A stretch of DNA of 32,915 nt from Spartobacteria bacterium UBA5019 (GTDB lineage Bacteria > Verrucomicrobiota > Verrucomicrobiia > Chthoniobacterales > Terrimicrobiaceae), in the NCBI GenBank assembly GCA_002396485.1, contig DGXZ01000087.1, forward strand, positions 41,345 through 74,259, given 5' to 3'. The position numbers and the translations under genes are program-made. Positions 23,871-30,385 of this stretch are shown here, one piece after another. Positions within the stretch are counted from its first letter, which is position 1. The number at the start of each line of letters is the position of its first letter. The notes under the pieces are model-generated. The model ran no database searches, was not told the origin of the DNA, and worked only from the letters and a program-made list of their open reading frames with translations.

Positions 23871-25747
23871 GTGACTCGATGGCGAAAGCAACCAAATCCG
23901 GCGCCAGTACCAAGAATTTACGTGCCGCTACTCGCCGAAAAAAACAGATCACTGAGAAGGAATCGCCGCCACCACCCCGCTCCTCCCCGGACCTCTTTGC
24001 ACCGGTTCCTGTCGAACTGCCGGACTATGAAGTCGAACAGTATGTGCACCACGCGCCCCGTCAGGTTATACAGAATCTGGCTGGAGACATCCGAGTGCGT
24101 ATCGTTCTGACCCTGCTCGTTTCAGGCCTGCTGCTTTGGGTGATCATCCCGCCCACTTATCATCGGCTCAAAGTCTGGCGAGCTATGAAATTTTTAGCGC
24201 AGTCGGAGATCGCGGCCAGTGAAGGAAATATTCCAAAATCCGTAAGCCTCATGCGACGGGCTATTCTCATGGTGCCGAATGAGGAGGCGATCTTTTGCAA
24301 AGTCCGTCTCTTTAACGCATCCTTTGGCGACCCCACTGCACTCAACTCTCTTCAAGCCCTCATTGTGGAAAAGCAGGCTTCTGCGCAGGAACTCCTCACG
24401 CTGGCCGAGCAGTCTCTCAAGTCCGGAAAACCCCTCATCGCAAAGGCGGCTCTCGATCAACTCCAAGAGGACCACTCCGTCCGGAAAATCATCGTTCAAA
24501 TGCGCCTCTTGGAAAAAGAGGGCAACTTCAAGCAGGCGCTCGACCTAGCGAAAAAGGAACTTCCGACACTGACTTCGGGTGACAGTGAGAAGCTTCTGCT
24601 GGCGACTGCTGAGATGACGCTGAAGACGGATCCTCCTGCCAGTCGTCAGATTCTTCTTCAGCTTGTGGATAAAAATTCCGCCACCGGCATCTCGGCGCTT
24701 CGCCTGCTGGGAGCCCAATCCCTCGCTCAGCGGGGAGCCGAATCCCTGAAGGCCGATAAAGTCGCGGACAAGCTGCTGGCACACGCCATGCACACACCTG
24801 AAGATGCTTTGCTGGCCTTGGATTTGAGGATACTCGAGAATCCCTCAGCCCAGCCTGCGCTGCTCGCGCAAACCATGGCGGAGCGCTCATCTGGCCCGCC
24901 AGATGACGCACTCGCCTTCGCCCGCTGGCTCAATCGCAGAATTCACTACAAGGAATCCATTGACTTCATAGGCCGTGAACGCGCCACATCGAATCCAGAT
25001 TGGCTTCTTCTCTACCTTGACGCACTCGCCGGCCTCGAGCGCTGGAATGACATTTTCACCATGCTCGACGCCGAAACGATCATCGGCCTGTCAGATAGCA
25101 TCCGCCTCCTCTTCCTAGCAAGGGCTGCGGAGAAATCCGGCGACAGCGAACGGGCGGGTGAAAGTTGGCGAGAGATGCAGCTCGGCCTCGCCTACGAAAA
25201 ACCCGAGGTTGTTTCCTTCATAGCCGCCTATGCCCTGCGCATCGGTGAGCGCGAACAGGCCATCAAAGCCTACACTGCGCTCTCCCATCGCAAGGAAACT
25301 GCGCTAGAGGGTTTCTTGGGCCTCATCCGCTGCTGGCCACCAAACACCCCGGCGGCGGAACTCTTGCCTCTTTACCAGGAGTTTACAGATTCATTCCCCA
25401 TGCTGGCCGAGGCGCGAAGCGACCAGACGTATCTGAAACTGCTGACAGGCGAAAAACCTGTGACTACGGCCGCGATTGCGAAAGAATTTTACGACAACGC
25501 ACCGCAGTCTCTTGCCGCAGTCAGCATTGCCGCTCTTGGCATGCTTAAATCGGGAAACGCTGAGGAAGCGAATGCTCTTTACGAGGGCAAAACCATATCC
25601 TGGCTTTCAGCGCCCGCTCCATGGAAAACCGTTCGCGCCGCCGTGCTCTATGGCATAGGCAAAAAGAAGGAAGCCGATGAACTTGCAAGGACAATCAACA
25701 AAAGCCAACTCCGCCCGGAGGAGCGCGCGCTCCTTCCAGGTGAGTAG
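23867..25747 (+). CDS. Membrane-anchored helical-repeat protein of the exosortase operon
   Basis: The 626-residue protein has a basic, Pro-rich cytoplasmic N-terminus (about 1-75), one membrane helix (about 78-95, VLTLLVSGLLLWVII) and a long periplasmic alpha-solenoid built of TPR-like helix pairs. An example is REQAIKAYTALSHRKETALE. It overlaps the exosortase stop as ATGA. Similar large TPR proteins accompany PEP-CTERM exopolysaccharide loci, where they are thought to help assembly or export. I see no enzyme motif, and the function is inferred from context only. The coding region overlaps or abuts the regulator gene downstream. Confidence 0.85.
   Translation: MSDSMAKATKSGASTKNLRAATRRKKQITEKESPPPPRSSPDLFAPVPVELPDYEVEQYVHHAPRQVIQNLAGDIRVRIVLTLLVSGLLLWVIIPPTYHRLKVWRAMKFLAQSEIAASEGNIPKSVSLMRRAILMVPNEEAIFCKVRLFNASFGDPTALNSLQALIVEKQASAQELLTLAEQSLKSGKPLIAKAALDQLQEDHSVRKIIVQMRLLEKEGNFKQALDLAKKELPTLTSGDSEKLLLATAEMTLKTDPPASRQILLQLVDKNSATGISALRLLGAQSLAQRGAESLKADKVADKLLAHAMHTPEDALLALDLRILENPSAQPALLAQTMAERSSGPPDDALAFARWLNRRIHYKESIDFIGRERATSNPDWLLLYLDALAGLERWNDIFTMLDAETIIGLSDSIRLLFLARAAEKSGDSERAGESWREMQLGLAYEKPEVVSFIAAYALRIGEREQAIKAYTALSHRKETALEGFLGLIRCWPPNTPAAELLPLYQEFTDSFPMLAEARSDQTYLKLLTGEKPVTTAAIAKEFYDNAPQSLAAVSIAALGMLKSGNAEEANALYEGKTISWLSAPAPWKTVRAAVLYGIGKKKEADELARTINKSQLRPEERALLPGE
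25719..25734. promoter_or_regulatory. 16-base perfect palindrome before the regulator gene
   Basis: The sequence AGGAGCGCGCGCTCCT is its own reverse complement. It lies inside the last codons of the repeat-protein gene, 38 bases before the chosen start of the winged-helix regulator. Dyads of this size are typical operators of dimeric winged-helix proteins, but it could also form a short RNA hairpin or be a coincidence of GC-rich coding sequence. Confidence 0.3.
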
Positions 25748-25772
25748 CTTTCGCGAAAAAATTGTAAAACCC

Positions 25773-26417
25773 ATGCCGCCCGCCAGCCCTCCACAGCCCA
25801 CCAGTCGCCAGGACGAAGTTCTTCGGCAGCTGAAACAATCGGGCCCCCTCGCTGTAAGGGAACTCTCGGCGAAGCTCCAGCTCAGCTACATGGGCGCGAA
25901 GCAACATTGCATCGCACTCGAAAAAAGAGGCCTCCTCTCAAGTCGCAACTGCCATCATGGCGCCGGACGTCCCCTGCTGGTTTACAGCCTCACTCCCAAG
26001 GGGCAGTCATGGTTTGAGGAATCCGATAACACTGCGGCGATCTCGATTCTTCGCCATGCCAGAAATCTCTATGGTTCCAGCAGCGCCCCCAAGCTGCTGC
26101 TCCTCTACTTCCAAGAATGCACGGAGAAATACCGCAACCAAATTCCCGCCCAGATACCTGTTGCGGAGAAAATGCTCCTTCTTGCAAAGGCGCGTGATGA
26201 AGAAGGGCGCATGGTGGAGCTGTTGCCGGGCATCCGGATCATCGAGCGACACAACCCCGCTGCGGCACTGCACAAGGCATTCTCGGAAGCGGATGGCCTG
26301 GAGGAGTCTCTGTTCCGGCAGGTACTCGGCGTTCCCGTCCGCCGCCGCCTGGTTTCACTCGGCGGACAATACGAGATTCATTTTGACCTCCATACTCCCC
26401 TCTCCCTCAAATCTTGA
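25773..26417 (+). CDS. Winged-helix transcriptional regulator ending the exosortase operon
   Basis: The protein has about 214 residues. An N-terminal winged helix (about residues 12-80) shows QSGPLAVRELSAKLQLSYMG and KQHCIALEKRGLL, with a wing at GAGRPLLVYSLTPKG. This is the COG2345/MarR-DeoR-like pattern. The C-terminal part (80-214) is alpha-helical with no obvious ligand motif and few cysteines, which argues against a typical SufR iron-sulfur type. The start is uncertain: ATG 25773 is chosen, GTG 25740 overlaps the previous stop, and ATG 25677 has AAGGA upstream. It probably controls its own operon. It converges with panB. Confidence 0.78.
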   Translation: MPPASPPQPTSRQDEVLRQLKQSGPLAVRELSAKLQLSYMGAKQHCIALEKRGLLSSRNCHHGAGRPLLVYSLTPKGQSWFEESDNTAAISILRHARNLYGSSSAPKLLLLYFQECTEKYRNQIPAQIPVAEKMLLLAKARDEEGRMVELLPGIRIIERHNPAAALHKAFSEADGLEESLFRQVLGVPVRRRLVSLGGQYEIHFDLHTPLSLKS

Positions 26418-26423
26418 AATGGA

Positions 26424-27191
26424 TCAGTCAGCCGGATTTTTGATATCCCGGCAGTATTCGCGCACAGCCTGTTGAATCGTGGTGGCGATATCGGCTCGTG
26501 GTTGGGCGAATTTCGGACGAAACCACGGAAAGAGGCCGATCAGATCGTGGAGAACGAGAATGCTGCCGTCGCATTCCTTCCCACTCCCAATGCCGATGGT
26601 CGGGCAGGATGTCTGCTTGGAAATCGCTGCGGCGAGAGGCGCGTGGACGAGCTCCAACACGATGGCGCTGGCTCCAGCATGGTCTATGGCAAGGGCGTCC
26701 AAAACCAGACGCTCGGCCTCGGCAGTGGATTTTCCCTTAATATGGTAGCCACCTTCTTCCACGACCCGCTGCGGAAGCATTCCGAGATGACCGATAAGCG
26801 GAATGCCATCCGCAAGTATGGCCTCAATCGCCGGCAGGCACTCACTGCCTCCTTCGATCTTCACAAGATCGGCGCCCGCCTCGCGAAGCTTCCGGGAATT
26901 CTCAACGGCGAGGCCCGGTGTGGTGCAACTGCCAGCAGGCAGGTCGGTGGCGACCAGTGTTTTCGTGACACCACGTGCAACGGCGCGAGTGTGGTGGATC
27001 ATGTCGGCCATCGTGACATAAGTGGTATCTGGATGACCAAGAACCACCATTCCCAAGGAATCGCCGACCAGCAGCAGATCGAGGCCACACTCGTCGAGTA
27101 GACGCGCTGTGGGGTAGTCGTATGCGGTGAGCGCTGCAAGGCGGCGGCCTGCGGCCTTGGCGGCGCGGAGTGATGCTGGTGCGGGTTTCAC
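26424..27191 (-). CDS. panB: 3-methyl-2-oxobutanoate hydroxymethyltransferase
   Basis: The 255-residue TIM-barrel enzyme makes ketopantoate for pantothenate and CoA synthesis. Magnesium ligands are in VGDSLGMV (Asp44), ATDLPAGS (Asp83) and KIEGG (Glu113). The catalytic base is Glu180 in IVLELV. LTAYDYPTARLLDECGLDLL and IGIGSGKECDGSILVLHDL confirm PanB. The start is GTG at 27191, 30 bases after folK, so it closes the dapF-dapA-dapB-folK group. panC and panD are not in the window. Confidence 0.96.
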   Translation of the reverse strand: MKPAPASLRAAKAAGRRLAALTAYDYPTARLLDECGLDLLLVGDSLGMVVLGHPDTTYVTMADMIHHTRAVARGVTKTLVATDLPAGSCTTPGLAVENSRKLREAGADLVKIEGGSECLPAIEAILADGIPLIGHLGMLPQRVVEEGGYHIKGKSTAEAERLVLDALAIDHAGASAIVLELVHAPLAAAISKQTSCPTIGIGSGKECDGSILVLHDLIGLFPWFRPKFAQPRADIATTIQQAVREYCRDIKNPAD

Positions 27192-27221
27192 GGGGATTTG
27201 GAATACATATCAGGAAGGAGT

Positions 27222-27719
27222 TTAAAAACAGGTCACGGCCTTGGGTAAATCCCCTGGGGAAAACTCGGCCAGGCGTTCGGCAATGGATTTCTCCCAGCCG
27301 GGCAGGATGCGGCCGGGGCAGATATCCGCAAGCGGGCAAAGTACGAAGGGTCGCCCAGAAATCCGGGGATGGGGAAGAGTGAGTTCCGGCAGGGTGAAAT
27401 GGAGGTTGTCGTAATAAAGGATGTCGAGATCGATGGTGCGCGGGGCGTGGAACGCATGGTCGCGTGGTCGCCCCAGCGTCTGCTCAATGCGCTGCAGGGA
27501 TGCGAGTAAATCGAGGGGAGGCAGCGTGCAGGCGATTTCAATAACGGCATTCAGGAAGAAAGGCGAACCAGGCGGGCAATCGATCGGCTCGGTCTCATAA
27601 ATGCGGGAGCACAGGAAAGGCCCCCGGTCCTCATGGATGCCTTGCAGATGCAATCGGGCAGAGTGAAGCCGATGAAGGCGCTCGTGCAGATTCGATCCGA
27701 GCGCAATGCCAACCCTCAT
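27222..27719 (-). CDS. folK: 2-amino-4-hydroxy-6-hydroxymethyldihydropteridine pyrophosphokinase
   Basis: The 165-residue protein pyrophosphorylates the pterin for folate synthesis. Family marks are the start VGIALGSNLHERL, FLNAVIEI, the signature APRTIDLDILYYD with its two metal aspartates, and LPHPRISGRPFVLCPLADICP. Length is normal. It overlaps dapB as ATGA. Other folate genes (folP, folB) are not adjacent. folC lies at the far left of the window, some 27 kb away. Confidence 0.95.
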   Translation of the reverse strand: MRVGIALGSNLHERLHRLHSARLHLQGIHEDRGPFLCSRIYETEPIDCPPGSPFFLNAVIEIACTLPPLDLLASLQRIEQTLGRPRDHAFHAPRTIDLDILYYDNLHFTLPELTLPHPRISGRPFVLCPLADICPGRILPGWEKSIAERLAEFSPGDLPKAVTCF

Positions 27720-28456
27720 TTCAGACCGAGAACATCCTGCATGTCGTAGAGGCCCGGCTTTTGACCTTGAGCCCAGCGGGCGGCGCGGAGGGCGCCCTTG
27801 GCAAATGTGTCGCGACTGGAGGCCTTGTGCGTGAGCTCTACGCGCTCGCCAACATTCGCAAAGATGACAGTGTGGTCGCCCACGACATCACCACCACGAA
27901 TGGCGTGCATGCCGATTTCCACATTCGTCCTCTCGCCGACCATGCCCTCCCGTCCATGCATGACATCCGCGATGTAGTCCAACTGACGCACATCCGCGAG
28001 AATCTCAGCCAATCGGCGGGCTGTGCCGCTTGGCGAATCTTTTTTGAGGCGGTGGTGCATTTCCACCACTTCAAGATCGAAGTCGGGCCCGAGGATTTCG
28101 GCGGCCTTGCGAGTGAGCCAGAAGAGCGTATTCACACCCACGCTGAAGTTTGGAGCGAAGACAATCGGAATGGTTTTGGACAACTCGAAGATACGGCGAC
28201 GGTCATCGTCATGGTGACCGGTGGTGCCGATGACGAGGATTTTTCTAGCCTCCGCACAAGCTTCAGCAATCGCAACGGTCGATGTGGCATGAGTGAAATC
28301 GATCACCGCATCGCAGGAGGGTAGAGCCACAGGCAGATCGTCCCCGATATCGGTCGCGGCTGCCAAAGCGAAAAGCGAATCGGCATGGGCACATTCTACA
28401 AGAGCCTGCCCCATTCGGCCGCGGGATCCATTGATGATGACGCGTGTGGGATTCAT
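27716..28456 (-). CDS. dapB: 4-hydroxy-tetrahydrodipicolinate reductase
   Basis: The 246-residue protein is the NAD(P)H-dependent second enzyme of the diaminopimelate branch. The dinucleotide loop is NGSRGRMGQAL. The substrate and catalytic motif is EMHHRLKKDSPSGTA (His134, His135, Lys138), and GTTGHHDDD and APNFSVGVN are conserved. The acidic residue expected after the glycine loop is Asp36-like (ATDIGD), which leans toward NADH use. It is coupled by ATGA overlaps to dapA upstream and folK downstream. Confidence 0.97.
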   Translation of the reverse strand: MNPTRVIINGSRGRMGQALVECAHADSLFALAAATDIGDDLPVALPSCDAVIDFTHATSTVAIAEACAEARKILVIGTTGHHDDDRRRIFELSKTIPIVFAPNFSVGVNTLFWLTRKAAEILGPDFDLEVVEMHHRLKKDSPSGTARRLAEILADVRQLDYIADVMHGREGMVGERTNVEIGMHAIRGGDVVGDHTVIFANVGERVELTHKASSRDTFAKGALRAARWAQGQKPGLYDMQDVLGLK

Positions 28457-29328
28457 AGACCGATTCGGGAGAGGGTTTCCGTGAGGCGCTGAATGCTGGC
28501 GGAGGTCATCTCACACAGCGGGAGTCGGACTTCGGATGTCATTTTGCCAAGACGTGCGAGCACGAACTTCGCCGGGACGGGGTTCGGCTCGATGAAGAGG
28601 TCTTTGAAAAGCGGATAGAATTTTTGATGAATCTCCAAGGCCTTGGCGGCTTCACCTGCGAGATGGTGGCGAACCATTCGGGAGACTTCGGCGGGAATGA
28701 TGTTCGATGCCACGCTGATGACGCCAACAGCGCCCACCGACATGAAGGGAAGCGTGAGGGAGTCATCACCCGAAAGCACTTCAAACCCGGCAGGGAGCGC
28801 GTTGCGGAGCTGGTTGACGCGCTCCACGGAGCCGCCGGCCTCCTTGATGGCTACGATGTTTTGGAAATCCTTGGCGACTCGCGCCGTGGTCTCGACTCCG
28901 ATCTCGATGCCGCACCGACCGGGAATGCTGTAGAGAACGATTGGAATCTTCACCGCCTCGGCGATGGCTTTGAAATGGCGGTAGAGGCCTTCCTGGCTGG
29001 GCTTGTTGTAGTAGGGGGCGACAAGCAGGGCTGCATCAGCACCCGCTTTTTCGGCAGCCTGAGTCAAGGAAATGGCTTCACTGGTCGAATTCGAGCCGGT
29101 GCCCGCGATGACAAGACACCGCTTTTTTGCGGTCTGGATGGCAACCTCGATGACTTTGAGGTGTTCATCGTGGTCAAGTGTGGGCGATTCCCCTGTGGTT
29201 CCCACGGGTATGATGCCCGAAATGCCGCCTGCGATCTGCTCTTCGATGAGTTGGCGGAAGGCCTCGATGTCGAATTGGCCGTCACGGAATGGCGTAACGA
29301 GCGCGGTGTGTGCTCCTGCGAATGTCAT
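28453..29328 (-). CDS. dapA: 4-hydroxy-tetrahydrodipicolinate synthase
   Basis: The 291-residue TIM-barrel enzyme condenses pyruvate with aspartate semialdehyde. Schiff-base Lys162 is in IVAIKEAGG. Tyr133 and Arg138 are in LYSIPGRCG (most relatives have YNVPGR), and Thr44-Thr45 are in VGTTGES. The frame is open to 29532, but MTFAGAHTALVTPF is the family-standard start at 29328, 11 bases after dapF. The SGDDSLTLPFMSVGAVGVISVA stretch of DapA is intact. It overlaps dapB as ATGA. Confidence 0.96.
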   Translation of the reverse strand: MTFAGAHTALVTPFRDGQFDIEAFRQLIEEQIAGGISGIIPVGTTGESPTLDHDEHLKVIEVAIQTAKKRCLVIAGTGSNSTSEAISLTQAAEKAGADAALLVAPYYNKPSQEGLYRHFKAIAEAVKIPIVLYSIPGRCGIEIGVETTARVAKDFQNIVAIKEAGGSVERVNQLRNALPAGFEVLSGDDSLTLPFMSVGAVGVISVASNIIPAEVSRMVRHHLAGEAAKALEIHQKFYPLFKDLFIEPNPVPAKFVLARLGKMTSEVRLPLCEMTSASIQRLTETLSRIGL

Positions 29329-29339
29329 GGCGTGAATCG

Positions 29340-30152
29340 TTACAAGGAAATGGTGCCCTCGAAAACAAAATCCGCCGGACCTGTAAGCCGCACCGAGGCA
29401 AAGCTGCCGTCGGGATTTTGATGAAAATCGACGCGTAAGGTGTCGCCGCCACGCACTCGAACATGAATGGGCGATGCCGCACCGGATTCCACCGCATGCA
29501 GAAGGGCCGTGGCGCATACACCGGTGCCGCATGCCAGAGTCTCACCTTCAACCCCTCGCTCGTAGGTGCGGAGGACAAGGCTGTCCGGCGCAAGAACCTG
29601 GGCGAAATTCGCATTTGTACCCTTGGGACTGAAGGCTTCGTGCCAACGAAGAGCCGCCCCAAGTGCCATGACATCGATTTTTTCGACATCAGGGACAAAG
29701 ACAACGGCGTGTGGAACACCCGTATTGATGAAGTGAACGCGATGCCCGGATTGACCAAGAGTGAGCGCCTGCACGGCGCGGTGATCCTGCGGACTTCCCA
29801 TTTCAAGAGCCACCAATTCTCCCTCCAGCGCAGCGGTGATGAGTCCGGCCTGGGTTTCAAAGCTCACGGAAAGAGGTTTTTCAGCCGTAAGACTCGCGGC
29901 AAATCTTGCAAAGCAACGGGCGCCATTCCCACACATCTCCGCCTCGCCTCCATCGCTATTGTAGTAGCGCATGCGGAAATCCGCCTGTCCATCGGCTGGC
30001 TCCACAGCCAACAAACCATCCGCGCCGATTCCTCGATGCCGGTCACAGAGACGCGCTATGGCAGCGCCATCGAGTGAAAGACTCCGTGTGCGATTGTCGA
30101 GGATAACAAAGTCGTTTCCCGCGCCGTTCATTTTTGTGAATCGAATATCCAT
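29340..30152 (-). CDS. dapF: Diaminopimelate epimerase
   Basis: The 270-residue protein converts LL- to meso-diaminopimelate, used in peptidoglycan and for lysine. The two active-site cysteines are Cys74 (EMCGNGARC) and Cys208 (LACGTGVCAT). The start MDIRFTKMNGAGNDFVILDN is diagnostic. It lies 17 bases after a small secreted-protein gene and leads into dapA, dapB, folK and panB. Presence of dapF means the cell goes through LL-diaminopimelate, so a DapL or succinylase route is expected elsewhere. Confidence 0.97.
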   Translation of the reverse strand: MDIRFTKMNGAGNDFVILDNRTRSLSLDGAAIARLCDRHRGIGADGLLAVEPADGQADFRMRYYNSDGGEAEMCGNGARCFARFAASLTAEKPLSVSFETQAGLITAALEGELVALEMGSPQDHRAVQALTLGQSGHRVHFINTGVPHAVVFVPDVEKIDVMALGAALRWHEAFSPKGTNANFAQVLAPDSLVLRTYERGVEGETLACGTGVCATALLHAVESGAASPIHVRVRGGDTLRVDFHQNPDGSFASVRLTGPADFVFEGTISL

Positions 30153-30169
30153 TCGGGCGATAGACTACC

Positions 30170-30385
30170 TCAAAGGAACTTATTCGCAATCCAGGTTAGT
30201 TGGAATCCACCTCGATGGATCGAATAACCTACTTCAGAATCCGGCCAGAAATAACGGTCTGCCTGCTCGAGACGGCACTTCTCCAGAGCACGCCATCCCG
30301 CAGACACCGGAGCGACCGATAGAGAAGCAGTTACTGCAAGGAAGACCGCCGCCAAAATCGACTGGAAGCGGTTCAGAAAAATCAC
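30170..30385 (-). CDS. Small secreted protein coupled to the cyclase gene
   Basis: The 71-residue frame starts at a GTG that overlaps the cyclase stop as GTGA. It has a good signal peptide (FLNRFQSILAAVFLAVTASL, cleavage near PVSA-G). The mature part of about 45 residues contains one Cys and several aromatic residues (ADRYFWPDSEVG). I recognise no family. The overlap, the signal peptide and the 17-base gap to dapF support a real gene. An ATG start 10 codons earlier is possible but less likely. Confidence 0.6.
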   Translation of the reverse strand: MIFLNRFQSILAAVFLAVTASLSVAPVSAGWRALEKCRLEQADRYFWPDSEVGYSIHRGGFQLTWIANKFL

